Assembly: GCF_003610895.1 (NCBI RefSeq)
Contig: NZ_MCAS01000069.1
Location: 62,001-126,000, forward strand
DNA length: 64,000 bases
From: Paraburkholderia fungorum
GTDB lineage: Bacteria; Pseudomonadota; Gammaproteobacteria; Burkholderiales; Burkholderiaceae
Reading direction: 5' to 3'
In this document: positions 7,931 through 17,217 of the stretch, piece after piece
How the letters are laid out: each line of letters opens with the position of its first letter
How positions within the stretch are numbered: position 1 is the stretch's first letter
Made by a program: the position numbers and the translations under genes
Notes under the pieces: generated by a model
Database searches by the model: none
Told to the model about the DNA's origin: nothing
What the model saw: the letters and a program-made list of their open reading frames with translations, nothing else

Positions 7931-9471
7931 GATGATTGCAACCGATGCATGACCGGCTTCAACGCCGGATACAAATCCGTATAAACACCGAACCGCTGCT
8001 CGTACATCGCCATCCGCTGCGCGTTCGGCTCCGCACGTTCAATCAGCGTGACCCATCCGCTCTGCGCCTCTTCACGCGACACTATGCCTATACCGACACC
8101 GGCCAGCAACGCCGCACCCATCGCCGCCTCCACGTCCTGCTCGATCGTATAGACCGGGTAGCCGGTAATATCCGCGATGATCTGCATCCAGAGATCGGAA
8201 TGCGCGGCACCGCCCACCACGATCAACTTGTCATCGAGCGACTGCGCACCTTTACGTCCCGCTTCGATGTTGTGCTTCAACGCAAACGACACGCCTTCCA
8301 ACACCGCGCGATACAGATGCGCTCGTGTATGAAACAGGCTTAGTCCAACAAACGCCCCGCTCGCCTTCGCATCCCACACGGGGCTTCGTTCGCCCATCAA
8401 ATACGGCAGGAACATCACGCCGTCGGAACCCGCCGGGACCTGTGACGCACTTTCCTCAAGCAACCGGTGCGGATCCCCATCCGGTAGCGCGCGCGCCGCC
8501 TCAGTCTCCGCGTGACAAAACTGCTCGCGATACCACGTCACTGAAGCACCCGCCGTAATCGCACCGCCAAACACGTAAATATCGCGCTGACCGTTGAACA
8601 CATGCGGCATGCTGATCAGTCCATGCCGCGCATCCACGGTCTGATTGATATATCCCCAGCACATACTCGTGCCGATCATGGCAACGTGCTGCCCCGCGCG
8701 CGTGACGCCCGCGGCAAACGTCGCCACCGCGGCATCCACACCACCCGCCACGATCGCCGTGCCCGCCTCCAATCCAAGCTGCCCGGTCCACTGCGACAAC
8801 AATCCTCCGACCACGTCCGACGATTCCACCAAGCGCTCCGGCATCATCGTCGCCGGAATGCCGAGCATGTCGAGCGCCTCATCCGACCAGTCGCGCTTGC
8901 CGATGTCGTAAATGCCGCCGATATTCCCCGCCGAACTATGATCGACGGCGACCTCACCGGTCAGCATATAAATCACATAAGCATTCGGCGGCAGGAAGTA
9001 ACGCGTATGCGCCCACACATCCGGCTCGTGATCGCGCAGCCACAACATCTTCGTGTAGCCGTAATAGCTGTCCACGCCATTGCCCGTGATGGCATATAAG
9101 CGCTCGAGATCGATGTTTTCACGCACCCATTCGACCTGATCGGTCGCGCGCCGGTCCATCCAGATCAGACAGGGATAAAGCGGCCGCATTTCGCTGTCGA
9201 CAGGAATCCCCGAGCCGCCATACAGGCTGCTCACGCATAGCGCCTTGATCGACTTCGCCGCGACGCCGGCCGCCTTCCCTTTGTCTACGCATGCGGCGAT
9301 GCACTCCACCACCGCCTTCAACCACACAGCCGGCCATTGCTCGGCCCATAGCGGCTTGGGCGTATCCGGCTGATAGCTCGATGCATGCTGCGCGACGATC
9401 GCGCCGTGCTGATCGACCAGCAGCGCCTTCGTGCTCTGCGTGCCGATATCGACGCCGATGACGTAGTCCAT
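7927..9471 (-). CDS. FGGY-family carbohydrate kinase
   Basis: The 514-aa cytoplasmic kinase phosphorylates a sugar or polyol. The start is placed at the ATG beginning MDYVIGVDIGTQSTKALLV, preceded by GGAGACTGT; an earlier in-frame ATG adds ten unlikely residues. The N-terminal phosphate-1 motif DIGTQSTK, the central GGVDAAVATFAAGV and the C-terminal adenosine motif GGAAHSDLWMQIIAD are FGGY hallmarks. It is more like xylulose/erythritol-type kinases than glycerol kinase, but substrate specificity within FGGY cannot be set by eye. It sits between a zinc dehydrogenase and an SDR in an operon with an RbsABC-type importer, so it probably traps the oxidised import product. Confidence 0.88.
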   Translation of the reverse strand: MDYVIGVDIGTQSTKALLVDQHGAIVAQHASSYQPDTPKPLWAEQWPAVWLKAVVECIAACVDKGKAAGVAAKSIKALCVSSLYGGSGIPVDSEMRPLYPCLIWMDRRATDQVEWVRENIDLERLYAITGNGVDSYYGYTKMLWLRDHEPDVWAHTRYFLPPNAYVIYMLTGEVAVDHSSAGNIGGIYDIGKRDWSDEALDMLGIPATMMPERLVESSDVVGGLLSQWTGQLGLEAGTAIVAGGVDAAVATFAAGVTRAGQHVAMIGTSMCWGYINQTVDARHGLISMPHVFNGQRDIYVFGGAITAGASVTWYREQFCHAETEAARALPDGDPHRLLEESASQVPAGSDGVMFLPYLMGERSPVWDAKASGAFVGLSLFHTRAHLYRAVLEGVSFALKHNIEAGRKGAQSLDDKLIVVGGAAHSDLWMQIIADITGYPVYTIEQDVEAAMGAALLAGVGIGIVSREEAQSGWVTLIERAEPNAQRMAMYEQRFGVYTDLYPALKPVMHRLQSS

Positions 9472-9522
9472 ACAGTCTCCGTTTATGTGCCGCTCGCCCA
9501 TGACTAGCGTTACGCCCGAGCT

Positions 9523-10617
9523 TCAGGCTCGCGGCTTCAACAACACCTTGATCGAGTCGAGCGAGTTGGCAACCTTGATTGCTTCGTCCCATTCTTCCAG
9601 CGAAAAGCCGTGCGTGACAATACCCTTCGACGTAACAAGCCCGCGCGCCAGCAAATCGATCGCAATCGGATAACAGTATGGGCCGAGATGAGCGCCGCGT
9701 ACATCGAGCTCCTTACGGTCGCCGATCACCGACCAGTCCAGCGTCGTCTCCGCGCCAAACACCGAAAACTCGACAAAGCGCCCAAGCTTGCGGATCATCT
9801 CCATGCCCTGGTTGACACCGACCGGCGCACCGGTCGTTTCAATGTAGACGTCGCAACCGTAGCCGTCCGTCAGCGAATGAATGATCGCCAGCGCGTCGTC
9901 CTGTTTCGGATTGATCGTCACGTCCGCTCCGTACTCACGCGCAAGTGCCAGACGCTCCTCAACCAGGTCGATCACGACGAGCTTCTTCGGCGTTTTCAGA
10001 TGCGCAACTTGCGTCATCATCAAACCCAGCGGACCCGCGCCCGCGATCACGACCACGTCGTCGAGTTGCAGGTCGCCGCGGTTCACCGTGTGGATCGCGC
10101 ATGCGAGCGGCTCGATGATCGCCGCATCTTCGAGCGAGATGCCGTCGGGAATCTTATGGACGATCGCCGTCGGCGGAATACGCATGTATTCGGCCATGCC
10201 GCCGTCCGCAACTTCGCGCTGAAAACCGAAGATGTTGTGCACTTCGCACATCCAGTACTGGCCGGATTTGCAATAGCGGCACTTGCCGCACGGCACGATC
10301 TGTTCGGCGATCACGCGATCGCCGAGCTTGACGTCGAAGTGATCGGCCGCGCCCTCGCCGATTTCTTCGACGAAACCGAAGAACTCGTGCCCCGGAATCA
10401 CCGGCGCTTTGACCCACGGGCTCGGGCCGCCCCAGAACATCTTCGCGCCCGAATGGCATTTGCAGTCGCTCGCGCAAATGCCGCACGCGGCGATGCGAAT
10501 CACCAGTTCATGCGCGCGCGCCTTTGGTTTGGACACCTGTTCGACGCGATAGTCTTTCGGCGCGTGGCAGACGATCGCGGTCATGTCCTGCTTATCAGAT
10601 TGCGTGGATTGAGTCAT
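9523..10617 (-). CDS. Zinc-dependent medium-chain alcohol dehydrogenase, erythritol/threitol dehydrogenase-like
   Basis: The 364-aa MDR-family enzyme has the catalytic-zinc segment GICASDCKCHSG, GHEFFG, the structural-zinc loop CGKCRYCKSGQYWMC and the Rossmann motif GAGPLGLM. The fingerprint AEQIVPCGKCRYC, GYGCDVYIETTG and DVRGAHLGPYCYP resembles, from memory, mycobacterial erythritol/L-threitol dehydrogenase EltD rather than ordinary sorbitol or threonine dehydrogenase. AGGACC precedes the start. It is the first enzyme gene after the permease in a leftward operon with an FGGY kinase and an SDR. A four-carbon polyol is a reasonable candidate substrate, but other sugar alcohols are not excluded. 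Confidence 0.85.
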   Translation of the reverse strand: MTQSTQSDKQDMTAIVCHAPKDYRVEQVSKPKARAHELVIRIAACGICASDCKCHSGAKMFWGGPSPWVKAPVIPGHEFFGFVEEIGEGAADHFDVKLGDRVIAEQIVPCGKCRYCKSGQYWMCEVHNIFGFQREVADGGMAEYMRIPPTAIVHKIPDGISLEDAAIIEPLACAIHTVNRGDLQLDDVVVIAGAGPLGLMMTQVAHLKTPKKLVVIDLVEERLALAREYGADVTINPKQDDALAIIHSLTDGYGCDVYIETTGAPVGVNQGMEMIRKLGRFVEFSVFGAETTLDWSVIGDRKELDVRGAHLGPYCYPIAIDLLARGLVTSKGIVTHGFSLEEWDEAIKVANSLDSIKVLLKPRA

Positions 10618-10655
10618 TGCATGGTCCTGCTAAAAATGGATAAGTCAGTGGAAAA

Positions 10656-11663
10656 TTACTTTCTACGGTCGCGGCTGATGTAGATCGCCAGCAAAATAAT
10701 TCCGCCCTTGATGACGTTCTGCACATACGGATTCACGCCGACCATGTTCAGCCCGTTGTTCAGCACACCCAGCAGCAACGCACCGATCAAAGTGCCGATG
10801 ATCGAACCACGTCCACCTGAGATCGACGTACCACCCATCACCACGGCGGCAATGGCGTCGAGCTCGAAGCCGACGCCGGCGTTCGGCTGGCCGCTCATCA
10901 AGCGCGCAGTCAACACAATGGCGGCGAAAGCGGAGGTCAAACCGGCGAGCGTGTAGACAATCAGTTTCACGCGCGCCACGCGCACGCCCGAAAGACGCGT
11001 CGCCTGCTCGTTGCCGCCAATCGCATACACGTAGCGGCCAAACGGCATGCGTTCGAGCAACACCCAGGCAATGGCATAGATCACCACCATGATCACGACA
11101 GGCGCCTGGACACCAAGAATCTTGCCGCTGCCGAAGAAGCTGACCCAGTCGGGCAGACCGTCGATCGGATAGCCGCCCGTATAGATCAGCGCAAGGCCGC
11201 GCGCGATCCCCATGGTCGCAAGCGTGACGATGATCGGCGGCATGCCGGCGAACGCGACGAAGAAGCCGTTCGCGGCGCCAAAGCCCAAACCGACCGCTAT
11301 GCCGATCGCCAGCGCGGCCACCGCATTCATACCGGCGACCATCAGACCCGCGGCAAGCGTGCCCGACAAAGCCATCACCGAACCAACCGACAGGTCGATG
11401 CCGCCAGTCAGGATCACGCAGGTCATCCCAACGGCGATGATCGCGTTGATCGACACCTGGCGCAGCACGTTCTCGATGTTCGCGGCGGAGAGGAAGCTGT
11501 CGCTCGCAAACACCATCACGACGCACACCACCAAGAGGCCGATGAACGGATAGAACAGCGTCGAGCGCTTCAACGCTGCCCATGTAAAGCGCACCGGCGC
11601 ACCCGGCGTGTCGCCACTAACGGTCGATGTTTTCGGCGATGAAGAGGGATTAGGCGTGTTCAT
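10656..11663 (-). CDS. Sugar ABC transporter permease, RbsC family
   Basis: This 335-aa inner-membrane protein has about eight to ten hydrophobic segments and typical RbsC/AraH motifs: VGMTCVILTGGIDLSVGSVMAL, GGNEQATRLSGV and AVVMGGTSISGGRGSI. The start is placed at ATG 11663 behind GGAG; a GTG four codons earlier is less likely. The start overlaps the 3' end of the ATPase gene by 14 bp, showing tight coupling. It forms the membrane channel with the ATPase at 11650-13170 and the binding protein at 13241-14194. The operon context points to a polyol or rare sugar as cargo. Confidence 0.93.
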   Translation of the reverse strand: MNTPNPSSSPKTSTVSGDTPGAPVRFTWAALKRSTLFYPFIGLLVVCVVMVFASDSFLSAANIENVLRQVSINAIIAVGMTCVILTGGIDLSVGSVMALSGTLAAGLMVAGMNAVAALAIGIAVGLGFGAANGFFVAFAGMPPIIVTLATMGIARGLALIYTGGYPIDGLPDWVSFFGSGKILGVQAPVVIMVVIYAIAWVLLERMPFGRYVYAIGGNEQATRLSGVRVARVKLIVYTLAGLTSAFAAIVLTARLMSGQPNAGVGFELDAIAAVVMGGTSISGGRGSIIGTLIGALLLGVLNNGLNMVGVNPYVQNVIKGGIILLAIYISRDRRK

Positions 11664-13170
11664 GAGTTGCTCCACGTGTGCCGGCTGTGGCGTAGGTCAT
11701 CACGGCGTTCGAGTCGATCTGATCGCCTTCGAGCATGGCTTCGATACGGCCCTGCCGGAACACGGCGACGCGGTCGCACATGCCGACAATCTCCGGCAGT
11801 TCGGACGAGATCATGATGATCGAGTAGCCGCGCGCGGTGAGTTCGCGCATCAGCAGATAGATTTCGGCTTTAGCGCCGACGTCGATGCCGCGCGTCGGTT
11901 CGTCGAAGATGAGAATGTTGGTGTGGTGATTCAGCCAGCGCGCGATCACCACCTTCTGCTGATTGCCGCCGGAGAGCGTTGCGACTTCGGTATGCATCGT
12001 CGGGGCTTTCACGCCAACGCGTTTCATGATGTCCGCAGTGGCTCGCGCTTCGCTGCGCTGGTCGATAAAGAAACGCAGCGAGCGGTATTTGCCAAGGTTG
12101 TTGATCGAGATGTTCTGCTTGATCGAGAAATCGGTGATCAGACCTTCGGTCTTACGGCTCTCGGGCAAGATTCCGACACCGGCGCGCAACGCATCGGCGG
12201 GATCGGACAGTTTCGCCGTCGCGCCGTTGATACGGATCTCTTTCACATAAGCCGGGTCCGCGCCGATCACGGCCAGCGCGGTTTCCGTGCGGCCCGAACC
12301 GACCAGTCCTGCGAAACCGAGAATCTCACCTTCGCGCAGCGTGAAGCGCAGCATCGGGCTGTCTTTGAGCAGCTGCAGCTTCTCGACGTCGAGCACGATC
12401 TTCGCGTCGGTGCGCAGCGGCGGCTTGGGCGGAAAGCTGTTTTCGATGCGGCGCCCTACCATCATTTCCACCAGGTGGTTCACATCGGACTGCGCAACTT
12501 CTGTCATGCCGACGTACTGACCATCGCGCAACACCGTAATTCGGTCGCACACCTCAAAGATCTCTTCCAGATGGTGCGAGATAAAAATCATCGCAACACC
12601 CTGCTTCTTCAGATCGCGCATGATCGTGAACAGATGCTCGGCTTCCGCGGGCGTTAGCGTGGCGGTCGGTTCATCCAGAATCAGAATGCGCGCCTCCAGC
12701 GACAACGCCTTGCCGATTTCGACAAACTGCTGCTGCGCGACCGACAATTCGCGAATCGGCACCGATAGATCGATCGCCACGCCCAGCCGCTGAAAAATGG
12801 CGGTGGCCGCGCGCCGCATCTTGCCGCGTTCGAGCAGACCCAAACCGTTCTTCAATTCACGGCCGAGAAACATGTTCTCCACCGCGTTCAGATACGGAAT
12901 CAGGCTGAACTCCTGAAACACGATACCGACGCCCGCAGCAACCGCGTCGTGGTAATTCGTGAAGTGGCGCGCCTCACCCGCGATCGTGATCGTGCCTTCA
13001 TCCGGTTGATAGATGCCGCACAGGATCTTCATCAACGTCGACTTGCCTGCGCCGTTTTCGCCGAGCAAGGCGTGAATCTCACCGCGCGCAATCTCAAGGT
13101 GAATGCCTTGCAACGCCTTCACGCCGGGAAAGCTTTTGGTGATGTTGTCGAGCTTGAGTATCGTGTCCAT
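11650..13170 (-). CDS. Sugar ABC transporter ATP-binding protein, RbsA family (two ABC domains)
   Basis: This 506-aa cytoplasmic ATPase has duplicated ABC modules. The first holds Walker A GENGAGKSTL near residue 36, a signature LSVAQQQ and Walker B ILILDEPTATLT. The second has the degenerate Walker A region GLVGSGRTE typical of RbsA/MglA/XylG, signature LSGGNQQK and Walker B ILIFDEPTRGIDVGA. The length matches the carbohydrate-uptake-2 (CUT2) family. It lies between the binding-protein gene (70 bp upstream) and the permease gene (overlapping). It energises import of the operon's substrate. Confidence 0.95.
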   Translation of the reverse strand: MDTILKLDNITKSFPGVKALQGIHLEIARGEIHALLGENGAGKSTLMKILCGIYQPDEGTITIAGEARHFTNYHDAVAAGVGIVFQEFSLIPYLNAVENMFLGRELKNGLGLLERGKMRRAATAIFQRLGVAIDLSVPIRELSVAQQQFVEIGKALSLEARILILDEPTATLTPAEAEHLFTIMRDLKKQGVAMIFISHHLEEIFEVCDRITVLRDGQYVGMTEVAQSDVNHLVEMMVGRRIENSFPPKPPLRTDAKIVLDVEKLQLLKDSPMLRFTLREGEILGFAGLVGSGRTETALAVIGADPAYVKEIRINGATAKLSDPADALRAGVGILPESRKTEGLITDFSIKQNISINNLGKYRSLRFFIDQRSEARATADIMKRVGVKAPTMHTEVATLSGGNQQKVVIARWLNHHTNILIFDEPTRGIDVGAKAEIYLLMRELTARGYSIIMISSELPEIVGMCDRVAVFRQGRIEAMLEGDQIDSNAVMTYATAGTRGATHEHA

Positions 13171-13240
13171 CGGGTCCTCCTCTGCTGCTCGCCGCCACGT
13201 TCATCGAAGCAGCACATGCACACGGCGGCGAGCACTTGGC

Positions 13241-14194
13241 TTACCAGCTGAAACCCTTGGCATTGCTCTTGTCGATCATCTTCACGTCGACCGGAATGGT
13301 TTTCGGCACATTGGCGCCCCACTTCTTCGCGAGCGCAATGCCGAGCGCGATCCGCACCTGGTCGGCCGGGAATTGCGCCGACGTTTCGATGAACTTCGAA
13401 TTCGGTTTCTGGATCGCGGCAATCGCCTCCGGCGCGCCGTCGACGCTGGTCAGCTTGATGTCCTTGCCCGACGATTCGATCGCCGAGAGCGCGCCCATCG
13501 AGCCGCCGTCGTTCACGCTGAACACGCCCTTCAGATTCGGATGGGCCTGAATCATGTTCTCGGTCACGGACAACGCCGTCGCGCGCTCCTGCTTGCCGTT
13601 CTGCGTGTCCACGAGTTTGATGCCCGGCACTTTCGCAAGCGCCGCCTTGCAGCCGCGCACGCGTTCGAGAATCGGCACCACCGGAATACCGTCGAGAATC
13701 GCAACTTCGCCGCTGCCGCCAATTGCCTTGGCAAGATAGTCACAGGCCATCTCACCTGCGTCGAAATTCTTGGAACCGACGAAAGAGTCGACCGGGCCGT
13801 TCGCATTCGCATCGACGGCGACCACCACCACGCCCGCTTTCTTCGCCGACGTCACCGCCGATTGAATGCCGGTCGAATCGGTCGGATTCACAAGCAGGAT
13901 GTCGATCTTCTTTTGCAGCATGTCTTCAACGTCGCTGACCTGTTTGCTGACGTCGTGATGCGCGTCGGTCACGACCACCGTCGCACCGATCGACGCTGCC
14001 GCATCGTTGAGCGCCTTTTGCATCGTCACGAAGTACGGGTTGTTGAGTTCCTGAAACGTCATGCCGATCTTCAGCGGCGCGGCCTGGGCTGCCGGGGCGA
14101 CGATGAACGAAAGACCGAACGCGAGCGTCGCAAGAGCAGCCGTGCTGCGCACGAAGGTTTTCAGCGATGCCTGCTTCGAAATGGATTGGGTCAT
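13241..14194 (-). CDS. Periplasmic sugar-binding protein, RbsB family
   Basis: This 317-aa exported protein has a signal peptide ending AAQAAP at about residue 39. The mature start LKIGMTFQELNNPYFVTMQKAL is typical of type I periplasmic binding proteins, and DILLVNPTDSTGI, VVAVDANANG and VFSVNDGGSMGAL line the usual ligand cleft. It captures the substrate for the permease and ATPase encoded just downstream. As the first gene of the leftward transport operon it is probably the most strongly expressed. The ligand is unknown; cluster enzymes suggest a polyol or ketose. Confidence 0.94.
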   Translation of the reverse strand: MTQSISKQASLKTFVRSTAALATLAFGLSFIVAPAAQAAPLKIGMTFQELNNPYFVTMQKALNDAAASIGATVVVTDAHHDVSKQVSDVEDMLQKKIDILLVNPTDSTGIQSAVTSAKKAGVVVVAVDANANGPVDSFVGSKNFDAGEMACDYLAKAIGGSGEVAILDGIPVVPILERVRGCKAALAKVPGIKLVDTQNGKQERATALSVTENMIQAHPNLKGVFSVNDGGSMGALSAIESSGKDIKLTSVDGAPEAIAAIQKPNSKFIETSAQFPADQVRIALGIALAKKWGANVPKTIPVDVKMIDKSNAKGFSW

Positions 14195-14320
14195 GGTTGT
14201 CTCCGTTATTAAAACTAGTCGATGAAGTGAGCACGTCCCTCACGCTGTCCAGGGACTGCGCGATAGGTGTTGAAACGCGGGGGTGAATTGAAACGCTTCG
14301 GGGTGAAGCGTTGCCTGGGA

Positions 14321-15304
14321 CTACGTCGGCGGATAGGCCGCCGCTGCGGCGGTGCGTGGCAAATCTGGCGCGAGCACGATCGCGGGCGCATTGTCGATGC
14401 CCGCGCCGCGCGCGGCGGCTTCTTCGGAAGCGTCGCGGCTCGCGTCGTTCAGTTGCTGATAGCGACGGAATTTTGAAGGCGCCATGCCTTTGACCGCGAG
14501 AAACTGCCGGTTGAAGTTCGACAGGTTGTTGAAGCCCGCCTTGAAGCAGATATCGGTGACGCTCAGTTCATCGTCCGTCAGCAGTTGGCAGGCGAGATTG
14601 ATACGCATGCGGTTCACGTACTGCACGAACGGCAGCCCCGTATGACGGCGAAAGTAACGCGAGAACGCACTCACGCTTTGGCCGGCCAGTTGCGCGAGAT
14701 CCGATTCGCGCAGATCGTTGGACAGGTTCTTGCCGATATACGAGAGCGCGTGATTGATGCGCGTCGACGCGAAACCGGTCGGGTCGGCCTGATAGGCGGG
14801 ACTCGCGAGCGTCTCGCGATCCTCGGCGTTCATCAGGATCTCGAGCATCGACATGAACAGCACAAGACGGCGCAGTCCGCGCGCCGCCAGCAATTCGAGG
14901 AACAACGGCTGGATCGCCGCGCTCGTTTGCGGACCGAACGACACACCGCGGCGCGAATCGGCAAGCAGCGCCTCGACCTGGTGCCACTCCGGAAAACTGC
15001 CCATGCAACCCGACACGAACTCCTGGCCGAATTGCACGACCAGATTGCGCTGCGCAATGGTCTCGCCTTGCGGCACGTCGCTGACCCAGTTGTGCGGCAG
15101 GTTCGGTCCCATCAACACGAGGTTGCCGGGCACAAAGCTGCTGATATGGTCGCCGACGAACATCTTGCCGGTCGTCGCCACGATCAGATGGATTTCGTAT
15201 TCCGGATGAAAGTGCCAGCGCACCGTGCGATACGGATAGCCGTGCGACCACACTTTGAAGGATTCATCGCGCCTGACGGCGACGACTTCCAGATCGGGTT
15301 GCAT
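14321..15304 (-). CDS. AraC-family transcriptional regulator of the sugar operon
   Basis: The 327-aa regulator has an N-terminal cupin-like effector domain (HFHPEYEIHLI) and a C-terminal AraC/XylS DNA-binding domain around residues 190-290, with two helix-turn-helix motifs and the family signature ICFKAGFNNLSNFNRQF. The start at ATG 15304 is preceded by GGAGGAAGACGCGA; an upstream in-frame ATG adds 11 residues without a good ribosome binding site. It lies upstream of the binding-protein gene on the same strand with a 126-bp gap, so it is the natural local activator of the 7-14 kb operon. Ligand unknown. Confidence 0.9.
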   Translation of the reverse strand: MQPDLEVVAVRRDESFKVWSHGYPYRTVRWHFHPEYEIHLIVATTGKMFVGDHISSFVPGNLVLMGPNLPHNWVSDVPQGETIAQRNLVVQFGQEFVSGCMGSFPEWHQVEALLADSRRGVSFGPQTSAAIQPLFLELLAARGLRRLVLFMSMLEILMNAEDRETLASPAYQADPTGFASTRINHALSYIGKNLSNDLRESDLAQLAGQSVSAFSRYFRRHTGLPFVQYVNRMRINLACQLLTDDELSVTDICFKAGFNNLSNFNRQFLAVKGMAPSKFRRYQQLNDASRDASEEAAARGAGIDNAPAIVLAPDLPRTAAAAAYPPT

Positions 15305-15578
15305 TCGCGTCTTCCTCCATGAAGCGGCGTGTTGCACGTGCCGCTGAACTTCATCTTGTATAGCGAAAAGTAGCGCTCAAAAGCCTGATCCACCACTAAA
15401 AATCAAACCGCGGACCGATACTTTTTTGCATTCGGGTTAATCCGGACGCCGCGAGAGTCAAATTTGATGCAATGCAATACGCACCGTAAGACACGTCCCG
15501 CAACGCGCAGGTACCTCGCGAATCGCGCCGAAAGTCCCGCCGCGCCGCGCTGCGCCACGAAAAGCCGCTGATGCCGCC
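15305..15578. other. Divergent intergenic region between AraC gene and dalD
   Basis: This separates the leftward regulator from the rightward dalD operon. The half nearest the regulator is AT-rich and presumably carries its promoter. No gene or structured RNA was recognised. Confidence 0.5.
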
Positions 15579-15632
15579 TTGACATTCGATTCGCCGGGTA
15601 CGATCATTCGCTCACAGACAGAGCAAATGCTC
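15579..15632 (+). promoter_or_regulatory. dalD promoter and shared polyol-regulon operator
   Basis: TTGACA at 15579-15584 is followed after exactly 17 bp by GATCAT (15602-15607) as a weak -10. The 31-bp block 15602-15632 (GATCATTCGCTCACAGACAG, then AGCAAATGCTC) matches 27 of 31 bases of a block in the smoS promoter at 26038-26068. Spacing to the start codon (59 and 57 bp between) and the TTGACA position are the same within a few bases. It contains the palindrome GAGCA-AA-TGCTC. The SorC-family regulator at 18778-19725 is the obvious binding candidate. Confidence 0.75.
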
Positions 15633-15691
15633 CAACCCAAGAAAAAACGCAGGCTTCGAGCCGTGCGAGCGAAGACATTCAGGAGACGCAC

Positions 15692-17104
15692 ATGAATAGC
15701 GGACAAGGCAGCGGCGCGGCCGCACACGTGATCCTGCACATCGGCGCGGGATCGTTTCATCGCGCGCATCAGGCGTGGTATCTCCATCGGTTGAACGAGG
15801 CGAAGGTGGCGGGCGAGCCGCACTGGTCGCTGACGGTCGGCAATATCCGCAACGATATGAACGCGGTGCTCGACGCGCTTGCCGCGCAAAACGGCGTCTA
15901 TACGCTCGAGACCGTCACGCCGCAGGGCGAGCGCGCGTACGAGACGATTCGCTCGATTGACCGCGTCCTGCCGTGGACCGAGAGTCTCGATGCGCTGATC
16001 GAAGCGGGCGCCGATCCGGCCTGCAAGATCATTGCGTTCACCGTCACCGAAGGCGGCTACTACCTCGACGAACAGGACGAACTCGACACGGCCAATGCGG
16101 ATCTCGCGGTCGATCTGAACGGCGGCCACGTCACGATTTACGGCGCGCTCGCGGCCATTCTCGACGCCCGCATGAAGCGTGGCGGCGGCCCTGTCACGCT
16201 GCAGACCTGCGATAACCTGCGCAGCAATGGCGAGCGTTTTCATGCGGGGATGAGCGAGTTTCTCGAACGGCGCGGCGCAAACGAACTGGCGCAATGGTTC
16301 GACGACAACACCGCGTGCCCGAGTTCGATGGTCGATCGCATTACGCCGCGCCCAACACCCGACGTGCGCGAACGCGTCAAAGCCGCGACCGGTGTCGACG
16401 ACGCCTGCCCGGTGATGGGTGAGGCCTTCATCCAGTGGGTAATCGAAGACCGTTTCAGCGCCGGACGCCCCGCGTGGGAAAAGGTCGGCGCGGAACTGGT
16501 CGACTCGGTGCTGCCGTACGAGGAAGCGAAGATCCGCATTCTCAACGCAACACATAGCTGCATTGCGTGGGCGGGCACGCTGGTCGGACTGAACTACATT
16601 CACGAAGGCACGCTCGACCCGGACATCAACAAGTTCGCCTTCGACTACGTGACCGAAGACGTGATTCCGTGTCTCACGCCGAGTCCGCTCGATCTCGAAC
16701 GCTATCGCGACGTGGTGCTCGACCGCTTCGGCAATCCCTACATCCAGGATACCAACCAGCGTGTCGCGGCCGATGGCTTTTCCAAGCTGCCTGGCTTTAT
16801 CGCGCCGACGCTCGTCGAATGCTTCGAGCGTGGCGTCACGCCTGCGGCGACGGCGATGTTGCCGGCGCTATTCTTCCGCTTCCTCGAACGGTGGAACGCC
16901 GGTACCTTGCCGTATGCGTACCAGGATGGCGTGATGGACGAGCGCGTCGCGCGCGGCTTCTTCAGCGCGCCCGATCCATTGCGGGCATTCGCCGCCGACC
17001 GTCTGCTGTGGGGCAGCATGGCGCAGACGCCGGCGCTCGAATCGGCGTTGGCGGGTGCGCTGGCGCGTGTCGACGTATGGCTGGCGAAGCGCGGCGCCGC
17101 CTGA
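15692..17104 (+). CDS. dalD: D-arabinitol 4-dehydrogenase (mannitol dehydrogenase family)
   Basis: The 470-aa NAD-dependent long-chain polyol dehydrogenase oxidises D-arabinitol to D-xylulose. The N-terminal nucleotide-binding motif LHIGAGSFHRAHQAWYLHRL, then FTVTEGGYYLDE, TCPSSMVDRITPRPTPD-like text and the catalytic Lys/His region PYEEAKIRILNATHSCIAW are characteristic. Throughout, it follows the enterobacterial DalD sequence I recall more closely than mannitol 2-dehydrogenase (for example IPCL...LERYRDVVLDRFGNPYIQDTNQRVAADGFSK). AGGAGACGCAC precedes the ATG. Xylulokinase lies 113 bp downstream, completing the route to xylulose 5-phosphate. Activity on mannitol or other polyols remains possible. 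Confidence 0.9.
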   Translation: MNSGQGSGAAAHVILHIGAGSFHRAHQAWYLHRLNEAKVAGEPHWSLTVGNIRNDMNAVLDALAAQNGVYTLETVTPQGERAYETIRSIDRVLPWTESLDALIEAGADPACKIIAFTVTEGGYYLDEQDELDTANADLAVDLNGGHVTIYGALAAILDARMKRGGGPVTLQTCDNLRSNGERFHAGMSEFLERRGANELAQWFDDNTACPSSMVDRITPRPTPDVRERVKAATGVDDACPVMGEAFIQWVIEDRFSAGRPAWEKVGAELVDSVLPYEEAKIRILNATHSCIAWAGTLVGLNYIHEGTLDPDINKFAFDYVTEDVIPCLTPSPLDLERYRDVVLDRFGNPYIQDTNQRVAADGFSKLPGFIAPTLVECFERGVTPAATAMLPALFFRFLERWNAGTLPYAYQDGVMDERVARGFFSAPDPLRAFAADRLLWGSMAQTPALESALAGALARVDVWLAKRGAA

Positions 17105-17217
17105 GCCGCGCTCTATCGAACGACACGAACCACGCCGGTGCCAGGCTTAATGCGCATGGCACCGCTCGCCCTATGCGGCTAAAGTAGCGCATCCCTAACG
17201 ACGAAGGTTTCGCGCCC

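Noticed and set aside
17137..17163. Hairpin between dalD and xylB as a terminator
   Set aside because: Seven-base stem with a long loop and no T-run; the genes appear to be co-transcribed.
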